Assembly: GCA_023238725.1 (NCBI GenBank)
Contig: CM041535.1
Span: 1,580,001-1,644,000, forward strand
Origin: Scortum barcoo
Taxonomy: Eukaryota > Chordata > Actinopteri > Centrarchiformes > Terapontidae
Length of the DNA stretch: 64,000 nt
Direction of reading: 5' to 3'
The translations under genes and the position numbers were made by a program. Shown one piece after another: positions 54,901 through 64,000 of the stretch (positions within the stretch are counted from its first letter, which is position 1; every line of letters begins with the position of its first letter). Below the pieces are notes generated by a model that ran no database searches, had not been told where the DNA came from, and was given only the letters and a program-made list of their open reading frames with translations.

Positions 54901-57900
54901 CCACCCACCTTGTGGCTGACAGCTGCTCCGGCTCTCAGCAGGTACTTCACTGTTTCCAGATGGTTGTTCTCACAGGCCGCCATCAGTGGTGTTCTCTGCT
55001 CCTCGTCACACATGTCCAGGTTGGCTCCAGCCTTTGTGTGCACACACATACACACAGCACCCAACAACACTGATTAAGACACGGAGGTCACCCAACAGGA
55101 TTTCTGGGTATAATAGTCAACAGTTTGTTAATGATCGCTAACAGTCATGTGCAGTGATGCCCATTGCAGCTTTAAAACATGTGACTCATTTAACCTGCTC
55201 CACACTGAAAGAAAAAAATGGATAACTGCTGTCAGTTTAATTCAAATAAGGATATGTGTTGGATAACCTTATGGGGAATGTAAAATAGCAGATAATGTGA
55301 CTCGTGTGACTCTGCAGCAATGATGATTCAAAACCTCTATGTGATTGTTCACTGAATATATTTATCTTCACTCCACTGTTCAATTCACCTTCCAACTACA
55401 CCTGTTAACGCATGTGTCCTTATAGTAATGGTATACCTATTTATTTCCATAGTATCACTCACTGTTGGAAAAATGTCCCGTAACAATGTGAACCTCTCTT
55501 GTTTTAATATAAGTCTACCACTGGTAATTATAAATCAATAAATAATTAATGAATAAATGAATGACTGCAGATAGACTGATTCATTTCCAAGGCCTTAAGG
55601 TAGAACCAAATATACATAACTCACATGTCACAATTTTTGGCTGGGGAGGACTGATTTTCTACTCTGACACACAGGCCCTGACATGCAGCCTGTAGTGAAG
55701 TCACAGTCTCCTCACCTGAACCAGCATGTGGCAGATCTCATGGTGACCCTCCGCAGCTGCTGCATGAAGAGGGGTGCTTTTGTTTTGACCCTCCATTGAA
55801 AAATTGGGGTCCTTCCCATCGACTGCAATGTACAAAGTTTGGTCAATCAGTGCGATAATACAAATGCAAAATAACTAACTAAATAAATAAATAAAAACTA
55901 TACACTGAGTTATTGTAACTGAAGCTGCTTTATGTCAAATGACATATTTAAGGTACCGAGGAGATGAATGACTTTCTGTAGCTCCCCTTGTTTTGCTGAG
56001 ATGTACAGCTGTTTGGCCGGGTACTTCACTTTCTTTGGTTTCAGGCTGAAAATAAAAGAAAAGGTCTCTATCAATTATTTATCTTGAAGTGCAAACTGTG
56101 GTCCAACACTGCACTTTTTTGCAAACTGATATTATTATTAACTGAAAATATTTCATGGTCATCCTTACTTCTCATCATCCAGTGCCATCAGGATGTTCTC
56201 CAGTGACTCTTTAGGTCGCTTATCTGCAGCACACACAGGCTCACTTAAGCTGGAGAGAGAGAGAGCAAGCAGTAGGATTTTTAATTTGACCAGAGTAACA
56301 GAGTAATGACTCTAATAATTCAAAATGAGATGATGAGATAACGTGAGCCCTGTATTACCTGCTCGGGCTTTCTTCTCTGCTCCTCTGTGGCTCACTGGTC
56401 TTCTTGGCTCTGAGTATCTGTGGAACAGCGGGGGTGGCGGGTGCTGATGGCAGGGTGGCCACAGAGGGCACCGCTGGGAGAGACGGCCCGGGGTTCGATC
56501 TGGGCACAGACGGCGGTGGATCAGTATTCAACACTGTGACCTCCTTTGCCCTGCTGGCGTCCTCTCCGCAGTGAGGGCAAAACTTGAGGTCCTTCAAAAT
56601 GGAGGCACAGTCCCGGTGGAAGCGGTGGGAGATGCTGCCGTACGGCCTGCACTCCATGAAGGTGCCCTGTGGGGTGGACCAGGAGAACACTGCATTAAGG
56701 CCATAAACTTCTGTATCTAAATGACATTCAGGGTGAAAGAATATTTTTTGAAGTTTTAATCTTTTATCCAAGACCTTTAGTTATTTCAACCTTTTAAACA
56801 GCTATTTCAGTCAATTATTCAAAACTTTTAGCTATCCATTCCAAACGTTTATTCATTATTATTTTACTATTTCAACAAATTTCCCATTACTATCTCAATT
56901 TGTTATCCATACTTTTAAATGATAATTGTAACTATATCTTCATTACTTTTAGCTAACTACTTCAAACAGTAATGTCTTTAGCTCTCTATAACTAATTAAT
57001 TTATTCACTTTAGCTTTCTGAAGAAGTGCACCCTGAGGTACAAGTATCCCAGAGGCAGAGGGTAAGGAAAAGCAGACGAGAGGGAGATGGACATGGAAAA
57101 AGGTAAAAATGAAGACACAAAGAAGCACAAAAGAAAACAAAAAAGAGGAAGAGACGAGGAATAAAGAGAAGTCAAGGAGGAGAAGCATGACAAATGATGA
57201 TGATGAGATAATGAAGGTGAAAAAATAAGAACAAACAAAAAGGAAGAAAAAGGGAGAAGAAGATATAGAAGATGATTTAACCATTTACATCAGTGACTCT
57301 GTGAAATCTGCCCAAAACTCTGAAGTCCTCCTGATCAGTTCTACTGTAAATAATGAAGTGAACGTACAGGCTCCATGTGTCTCAGGTATCAGTGTGCTGT
57401 GTGTCCCCTCACCGCCCTGCAGAACAGTCCACAGCCGGGACAGCACTGGTGTTTGACCATACCAGCCCGGTGGTCCTCACACAGAACCAGCAGATGGACC
57501 GTGTTGGAAGGTCGCATCATTTCCTGCTTCATCACTCTCCTCTGGCAACGACTCAGCTGTGGAGAGAAATCAAGGCGTTCACGAAACTGACCTATCTATA
57601 ACTAAAACTACCTAAACCAACAGGGCTCCACTATAATTGGTGCTTTTGATCCATAATAACTCTACAGATTTTACATGTTGTATGTTATCATATCCTATGA
57701 GCATTCATAGCTTTCATTACAGAGGCATTCTTAGATTCTATTTAAAACTGTCCCCCTGAAAATGAGACCACTAACTGTCTTTGAGCAGGATTACCCTCCT
57801 AAAAGAGCTTTAGAGAACAATTCTACTCAAAATCATAGATCATTATTGGCATTGCCACCCTAAACACCTGCTTTGTAATTCAGGGTTGTCTGAAAAAGAG

Positions 57901-60900
57901 GCCACATCACAATGGTACATCAGTGTTTACCATTCCATCCGTGCTCTCCATGGCCATGCAGGTCTGATCCAGTGTGGACAGGCTGCCCCCACTGTGAGGA
58001 GTCTCCATACGACAGCAGCACAGTGGTAACTCCTCAGCCAGGTCTGTTTCTGTGACCTCAGTGTCCGCTGCCAAACCTGCTCACACACACATCATCATTT
58101 TAATACACATCACACCAAAAAACAGACCTGTCTGACCTATAAAAATGTATTCTGCAGAAGAAATATGGAACCTGATGAATTTAAGCGATCTCAGATGAAT
58201 CTTGCAACACAGAATCAGTGAGTGAGATGCTGCTATCACCTGACAGTGGAGGTGAGAGCAGCTCTTCCTGAGCTTTCAGGTCCAGACAGTCCAAAGCCAG
58301 CTCTGTGTATTCAACACGGCTGCCTTCTCCAGGTTCAGCCTCCATCTTCTCATTTCTGACGGTCTTCACAGTCTCTTGCAGAATCTCTGATTTCTCATCT
58401 GTTGCAGCTCGGCTCTTCTCCACAGTGGCTCCTGGCTCCTCTTTCTGAGGGACACAAGGAATAATAACATTTGCATGTGTTAGCAGCGGCTTGTGACTCT
58501 AGTAGCTTGTACTTCTTTAATAACTGTTATGTGCTCAATTGTCCATGTAAAATAGAATCATAAATACTTCGACCTGCCAGCCTGTTGAAACCCATCAACC
58601 AACACACTGTCAACACATGGTGGCTTTACATGTACCAAAGCATTACTATGACAGCATGATACAACTATTATAACTCGATCAAGAGGATCCATGAAAGCAC
58701 CCCGCGACACTGGGTTACTGACAGTGGGCTGGTAAGAGGTCTGACACACAGGAACACTTAAAGAGATGAACCTGCCTTCTCCTGCTGTTTGAAGGCCCTG
58801 GCCTTCTTCTTGGGCACCAGGTTGTACATTCCCATTTTCCTCTTCTTCCTCTTTACAGCTAGGAAAAGCCAACAGAGTGAGGTTAGATAGAGAGGTCATC
58901 ACAAAGAAATAATACCTCAAACTCACTGTGGAGATGACCTGTTACATCAAGGCCCAGGTTTAATTAAGTAAAAACTGATTGTGCAAAGAAAAAAAATGTT
59001 ATTATAATGTAATTAATTAACAGGCTATAACTCATCCTAATACTGTCTTATCTATTATATGTACTGTATCTTTAATATTTACGTCCAGCTTCATGTGCAT
59101 TTAAAACATTAACAGTTCTTTGTTTCTTTTGTTTACCTCAAACCTCTTTTCTACAGCAATATCACCTGAACTGAAAAGAAGTGCCATCCATATTAGTGCA
59201 GCTGCACTAGTGTAATTTTAGTAATTTAGTAACTTTAGTATCCATCTGTTCTCTTTGCTGCAGCCTGTCTTACATTGGGTGGCATTGGTAATAAAATGTC
59301 AAAAGAAAGAATCAACTAACCAGCCTGAGATTTGATGGAGGTGGACACGGCTCTCCTCTCTTTGCCTTTCCGGCTGTGACGGTGGTCTGTGTCGGACGGA
59401 GGTCCAGAGCTCAGTGAGTCTGCCTTTGGTGCCCTCCTGCCAGCAGCCTTTGGAGGCAAAAAGAAGAACAAACTTTATCATTTATGTCATAATAATGAGA
59501 AAGGAGTAATGTAAAACTGTTACATTTAGATAAATATGTACAACTAACAGTATGTAAATACTAACAGTATGTAAATATGTACAGTTAACAGTATGTATAT
59601 TAATATGGAGCCAACACTGAGTATGTTAAGTCTAAAGGTATTTTTAGATCTTTTTATCCAGACAGAATAAAAATATCTGAGGACATCCATATCTGACAGG
59701 TGGCCAAAGTTAAAAGAAATTCTCCATCATGTACCAGCTGATGGATTTGACAGTATAACACACTCTGGGTATGATTTCACACATGTCCTCCTCAAATTCA
59801 GCACTTCCTTCTGATTCTGTGTTTAGATTAGCAATAAAAACCCTCAGGTTAACAAAATGCTGTATAGGGATTATCAAATCAAGCCTTCAAGAATAATCAG
59901 CCCTCAGAACAAAAGTGTGGATCTGGTGCTCCTGCAGAAATTGACTGTAAAACAAGCTAAATGGATAAACTTAGTAAGTTATATGGCCAAACACATCCTC
60001 TGCTCTGCTCAGTCCTCACATATAGGTTATACATTAACAATCAAATAGGACATGCATAAATGCATTTATCATCCACAGCTCCTGTTGGCTGATGGTCTCC
60101 CTGAATGTACTGTTATGACACACGCACTTTTCATGGATTAATTATCTCTACTTTCATTTAATCTCCTGAGACCCTGTGTCCGCATATGATGACATTTCAG
60201 GACAAGACAAAGTACAAGAAAAAGTTTATTTATTATACTTATTAGGTCCAACTAATCCCAAATAGCTAGGATAAATAAAAAATGCACAGCAAAGAAAAGT
60301 TCAGGTCTCAGGAGGTTAAGGATAAATTAATATAAATGTTTAAGACAAAATTATATTACAATTCTGACTCCTGAACCATTTTATCATGCAGGTCCATAGA
60401 GAATTTTTACTTACTAAGCACTGATCCAAACATTTGGTTCTTTTACAGTTTAACAGTGCAAGCATACAGGCTTTTCCCTGTCATATGATGCACTCTGAAC
60501 TCCCTTGACAACTTGTGTTTGGAATTCAAGAACAGATCTGGATCATTTTTGGAAACACTTTCCATCACACCGCTGAACAGACGCTCACCAGTTTATCATG
60601 TGTTTACCTTGGCAGCTGATGCTTTCTCTCCTGTTGTGGCCAGTACAGACTCTGAAGTGGGAGTGTGTTCCTCTGACCTCCCAGCACCAGCAGAACCACC
60701 AGAAGCTCCAGCAGAACCAGCAGCAGCCTCAGACCCAGCAGCAGCAGCAGGGAGTCTCTGTGCAGCAGGCGGCGCAGTCAGCCGAACAGCTGTCTGCAGA
60801 CACAGGCTGCCAGGAGAGACCAGCAGTCTCCCAGAAGCTGCTCCTGCTCGTCTGCGCTGGGCTCCATCACTGCTGACTATGGGCGAGCTGTGGAAGGGAG

Positions 60901-61027
60901 TGATCTTCACTTTGGGCCTTTGACCACTCTGTGCTGCTTGTCCCTTGGAAACCACGGGTGTCCCGGAGGAGGGACTGGGGGGTCTTCTTGCTGGTCCAGG
61001 ACCCTCACTGGCTCCTCTGTGATCCAT
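47482..61027 (-). CDS. ehmt1: Histone-lysine N-methyltransferase EHMT1 (GLP), 22 coding exons
   Basis: Exons in coding order: 60608-61027, 59321-59447, 58772-58858, 58240-58440, 57931-58076, 57413-57556, 56359-56666, 56169-56249, 55957-56045, 55716-55822, 54909-55031, 53868-53969, 53653-53757, 53092-53246, 52300-52464, 51798-51942, 51008-51085, 50532-50647, 49150-49236, 48966-49044, 47695-47870, 47482-47578. All phases agree and the total is 3138 bases (1045 residues; human about 1298). EHMT1, with EHMT2/G9a, mono- and dimethylates histone H3 Lys9 in the nucleus. The order is basic N-terminus, Cys-rich domain (about 290-415), ankyrin repeats (about 505-790), pre-SET, SET and post-SET (about 830-1045). 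CVTS, DSEPCP, CMCGQLS, VVQNGL and CRHS point to EHMT1 rather than G9a. The ATG at 61027 is the first in the 5'-most coding exon, but the frame stays open to the acceptor at 61090, so an upstream start is possible. Confidence 0.93.
48750..48945 (+). repeat. Degenerate tRNA-derived SINE in an ehmt1 intron
   Basis: Begins gcatggtggtacagtggtca, the box A region of a common fish SINE, and ends with tgctccagccaaccagtgaa and ggataagcaggatataaa, the usual 3' body. Lies between the last two SET-encoding introns, opposite in strand to ehmt1. Confidence 0.75.
50964..50995. repeat. (GA)n microsatellite just inside an ehmt1 intron
   Basis: On the transcribed strand this is a CT run about 12 bases after the donor of exon 51008-51085. 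Confidence 0.95.
51255..51520 (+). mobile_element. LINE fragment with retrotransposon 3' end
   Basis: The plus strand reads YIRILFVDLSSVFNTI, the conserved block of CR1/L2/Rex-type reverse transcriptases (usually FVDFSSAFNTI), then a jump to a 3' end 'ggccaatgaagcagattctg attct'. Strongly internally deleted. In an ehmt1 intron, antisense to the gene. Confidence 0.7.
52300..56666 (-). CDS. ehmt1: ehmt1 Cys-rich domain end and ankyrin-repeat block
   Basis: Exon 56359-56666 encodes MECRPYGSISHRFHRDCAS and FCPHCGEDASRAKEV, the second part of the zinc-binding domain, then a Pro-rich linker. Exons 56169-56249 and 55957-56045 lead into the first ankyrin unit (YPAKQLYISAKQGELQKV). Exons to 52300 hold the remaining ankyrin units, including TPLHAAAEGHHEICHMLVQ, RTPLMAACENNHLETVKYLL and TCLHLAAKLGHCDIVRHLL. 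The residues that form the aromatic pocket for mono- and dimethylated H3K9 in mammalian GLP appear kept: two Trp and a Glu in GGWTPITWAIEYKH and the Trp of CLHWAA. So reader function is likely retained. Confidence 0.92.
53990..54012. repeat. Poly(A) run beside an ehmt1 acceptor
   Basis: A homopolymer run that forms the poly-pyrimidine stretch upstream of exon 53868-53969 on the transcribed strand. Prone to sequencing length error. Confidence 0.9.
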
Positions 61028-61089
61028 TCCTGACCCGGGGGGGCTGGGTGAAGCCAGCAGGACTGAAGGGTGGGGGGGCTCAACAACAC
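57413..61089 (-). CDS. ehmt1: ehmt1 N-terminal half: basic and acidic regions, start of Cys-rich domain
   Basis: The first coding exon (frame open 60608-61089) is Pro/Ala/Gly-rich and poorly conserved. The third (58772-58858) carries the family signature KRKKRKMGMYNLVPKKKARA, a lysine-rich stretch like the KRRKMGTYSLVPKKK of mammals and likely a nuclear localisation signal. Exon 58240-58440 contains TELALDCLDL, similar to EVSLDSLDLR. Exon 57931-58076 holds ELPLCCCRMETPHSGGSLST and 57413-57556 holds LCEDHRAGMVKHQCCPGCGL, the zinc-binding Cys region. For exon 58240-58440 the acceptor after cagaaag and donor G|GTGATA were chosen because phases fit. A nearer-looking acceptor would break the frame. 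Confidence 0.85.
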
Positions 61090-61720
61090 CTGAGGAGTTT
61101 ACACAAGTTTAACTGGACTCTTCAACACATCAAGCGAGAACACACACTTTGTCTCAGAGTAAACAACCCTGTGAGCAACTTTTTATGACTGACCCGACAC
61201 ACACTCTGTGCATCTCTGCACCAGTCTGCGTGCAGGACAACGAACATTGCACCACAAGCAAAGTTATCACATTTTCCATGACAATGAGCCTTAAAGATGG
61301 AGGAGAGCTGAAGCTGATCCCAGGCCGGTGGAGCCGCGGAAGGTCACGTGGGACAAACAGAGGACAGTAACAGGTCACAAACATCAGCCAGAGGGGAAAA
61401 AGTAGAAAAGTTACAGCAGCAGAGTTTCATCCTACCAGCTTCAGTCCGTGTGGCTGCACCCGAGCGAAGGTGGGGAGGGAGGGGACAGGAAGACCACAGC
61501 TCCACTTCCGCCACCACCCGCACGAGCACGTGACACGCGGTGTATTGTGCTCTTGTGTCCGGACAGACTCACCTGTTCACCGGTGAGCTGACAGACACTG
61601 AGCACTGCGGGGAACACAGAGCAAAAGGTCACCTCTTTATACCAGCTTGAGCCCAAAAAGACTGGACGAAATGTAAAAGTAAGGATGTGTAAGGAAGTGT
61701 TTCCGCGAGTTAGTTAACGG
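61090..61720 (-). promoter_or_regulatory. ehmt1: ehmt1 promoter and probable untranslated first exon
   Basis: CpG-rich block upstream of the first coding exon. It contains two perfect CACGTG E-boxes (61345-61350 and 61527-61532) and CGGAAG/CTTCCG ETS-type cores, as in many housekeeping promoters. A short 5' exon should lie here, because the first coding exon opens with a splice acceptor (ctcctcag at 61090-61097). Its position is not resolved. Confidence 0.55.
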
Positions 61721-62038
61721 GATTAAAGCGAAGACGGAAGTAGCTGACAGTGAATCCTCTTGCCGACACTTTAGGGTTTGGCGTAAAGCATTGTTAAAAT
61801 CAAATGTTCTGAAACAGCTCACAGAAATGCAAAGATCATTAAACTATTAACCAAAAAGCGTGTAGTATTATACCTACACATTTTTAGTTTGATAGTTTAA
61901 TTGCCTTTGCGTTTCTGTGAGCTGTAAATATTAAAAAGACATGGGATATCTGTCTGCAGTATGATACAGTATGTATCATTTAAATGCATCAGAAATAAAA
62001 CATAAAAAATGTATTTCTTTCCAAGGGTTTTGTGTTTT

Positions 62039-62064
62039 GTGTGTGTGTGTGTGTGTGTGTGTGT
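62039..62064. repeat. (GT)n microsatellite
   Basis: Uninterrupted GT run upstream of the ehmt1 promoter. Confidence 0.95.
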
Positions 62065-62663
62065 TTTACTTTGGAACCGTATAAATAACGTCTTGAATAA
62101 GAAACACTTTCCCCAGGCCACACACAGTACAGTACAATAAACCCCATAATAATAAAATCAATAAATTGAAGCTGTAAAGTGATAATAAGTAGGAGCAGTC
62201 ACTCAGAGAGGACAGTCTCAGCTTCCTCTTCATAGCCTATTAAACTCATTAGAGGTTATTCACCCACTTTGGAGTGGACAGATTAATGTCTTCAAGTTTC
62301 AAACACATCCCTTATCCAGTGGGAGTGAGCCAGAGAGGCCACATGCCTCCATCTGAATAGTACAGTGCAGCTTTGAATGGGATTTTAGTGTGTCTGAGGA
62401 AATGGTTGGTGCTGCACTCAATGTGGCAGGTAATGAGACGGGAAGGCAAACTCTGTCCACAGAGACCCAAGCTGGACACAAAGCTCTAGACGAAAAGCAC
62501 AAAGCACCCTGTAGGACAAGCAACAGGTGTTTGCAGCCCTTTATTTGAAGCAAGGCAGAGCCCCCCCTACAGGTTCTGGGTGCTGGAGGACGGTTTTCCA
62601 CTAACAAGAATGTTTAGCATTACACGTATGTGAACTAATAAAAAATAAAAGAAATAATAAAAT

Positions 62664-62715
62664 CAGAATAAGAATCAGAATCAGCTTTATTAGCCAGGTA
62701 TGTGTGCACATACAA
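62664..62715 (-). repeat. Retrotransposon 3'-end fragment
   Basis: Reads agaatcagaatcagctttat followed by tagccaggtatgtgtgcaca, the antisense of a common fish LINE/SINE tail. The same 'gattctgattct' tail is seen at 51505. Confidence 0.65.
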
Positions 62716-64000
62716 GCAGTGATTAAGCAGTGGAACATATGTAAGTAATGTTATTCATCTTCTGCAGTTACCTTTCTTTACCATACTATAAGATTTTAAA
62801 AGATGACCAATTCATGTGAAATGTTTCAAACATTCATAAAAACCTATTTTTCTATAAATCAACCTCCATAATAGTGAAATAGGTCAAACATTTCAATGTA
62901 TGGTCAGCATGTGGCAGCAGTGCTCTGTATTACTTTATATACTGTCTGTGCATGTGATATCAACCTTCACTGTGACTGATGATGAGGAGGATGGACCTCT
63001 ATTTAAAGTGATCTAAACATGTTTTCTTGTACATTGTAGATTGAAAGCTTTGAACTGAGTCCCTGATAGACACAGATTATTATACATATATTTATATATT
63101 ATATACAGTGATAGGAAAAGTTAAGTAAAGTAAATAGTAAGTAAAGGTCACAAGCCAAAAAGGTTTGGAAGCATCGGTTTCATCGCTCACAAAATGTGTT
63201 GTATTGGATGAACTTTTTTGTAAAATCTTTATTTGAAAAGTACTGCAGTAAAATAAACATAGTGGAGTGAAAGTAATGCTATGTGAAGTAGAAATAGAAA
63301 TACAAAATGGAAAAAGCTCAAGTACGTCAAAAATGTGAGTTCCTCAAAATTGTACTGAAGTACAGTACTTGAGTTAATGTGCTTAGTTATTATATTATAA
63401 AACCATTGCTCACAAACGGAGGTTCATGTTTTCCGCACACTCAAATTGTACATCACAGAATCAGCCAACCTCGTAAAACATTTTCAGTAAGAATTAAATG
63501 TGTATATAGATTGTGTATATTCTTTATATCTTCATTCAACTTTATTCACTTACTTTAGTTTTAAGTGTATATTACCGTACTTTTATCTTTGGCAATCTGT
63601 GGAAATACATTAAGAGCTGCCAACAACTACATTAATATACTTGGCCAGTAAAGCTTATTTTGGTTAAATGAATGATCCAAAACCCACCTGTGTTACTCCA
63701 GACTATTTTTCAAGTAGCTGGGAAGACACTGGCAGCATTAGAGGACTATCCCTGTCCTCTAAATAAACTCATTGACTCTATAAAGTCCCCTTTGTACATC
63801 AAACTGACCATGTCGCGATGAGCCCCAATACTACACATAAGCACTGGCTGATGACCAATATCAACATGCATATGGTGCTTACATGTACATTACCACTGTG
63901 TAACATGACATGCCTTTAAAAATTTGTCTATTTTAACATCACCATAAAACAGATGAGGGTTTATGAACACTGCCAAAAATATTAAAACTTCTGAAAACTG

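Larger units (their letters stand above)
61740..64000. other. Intergenic region upstream of ehmt1
   Basis: No gene seen on either strand. The reading is AT-rich non-coding with a (GT)n tract and one short interspersed-repeat edge. Confidence 0.5.

Noticed and set aside
56949..57284. Minus-strand ORFs rich in Phe and Ser within an ehmt1 intron
   Set aside because: Reverse reading of an AAG/GAAA-rich purine tract, without coding character.

Overview
This window is vertebrate nuclear DNA, almost certainly from a teleost fish. It has long introns with GT/AG borders, many CA/GT microsatellites, Tc1-like DNA transposons, tRNA-derived SINE debris and fish-type LINE pieces. Genes are sparse and nothing looks prokaryotic. 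The recognisable genes match a block I know from human 9q34.3: ABCA2, FUT7, NPDC1, EHMT1 and one piece of CACNA1B. I cannot say which teleost-duplicate copy (a or b) this is.

Layout. 1-890 is a broken LINE reverse transcriptase (minus strand). 3634-3699 is the first coding exon of abca2 (minus), in a CpG-rich promoter; the rest of abca2 lies off the left edge. 4-13 kb is repeat-rich, with two copies of one dispersed repeat and a few unassigned ORFs. 13.5-15.7 kb is fut7 (plus): a 5' exon and an intact single-exon coding region of 348 residues, preceded by several upstream ORFs. 17.3-17.9 kb is a decayed Ty3/gypsy pol fragment and 19.0-19.6 kb a short Tc1-derived element. 21,982-41,069 is a complete nine-exon npdc1 (minus, 310 residues), whose introns hold a split Tc1 element, a LINE fragment and a long (TA)n tract. 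42,627-44,258 is a nearly full-length Tc1-like transposon with inverted repeats of about 215 bp and a frameshifted transposase. 45,062-45,200 is one intact exon of a Cav2-type calcium channel alpha-1 subunit (minus), with no partner exons found. 47,482-61,027 is a 22-coding-exon ehmt1 (minus, about 1045 residues) with its CpG-rich promoter at 61.1-61.7 kb. 61.9-64 kb shows no gene.

The genes do not form a pathway. EHMT1 is a nuclear histone H3K9 methyltransferase, NPDC1 a neural single-pass membrane protein, FUT7 a Golgi alpha-1,3-fucosyltransferase and ABCA2 an endolysosomal lipid-related ABC transporter. They are neighbours by conserved synteny. I saw no CRISPR array, operon or novel defence-like system. 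The most unusual signals are the orphan calcium-channel exon between ehmt1 and npdc1, and the nested upstream ORFs of fut7, one of which stops in an ATGA overlap with the main start codon. Exon borders were read by eye from splice consensus, reading phase and protein similarity; none was checked against transcripts.
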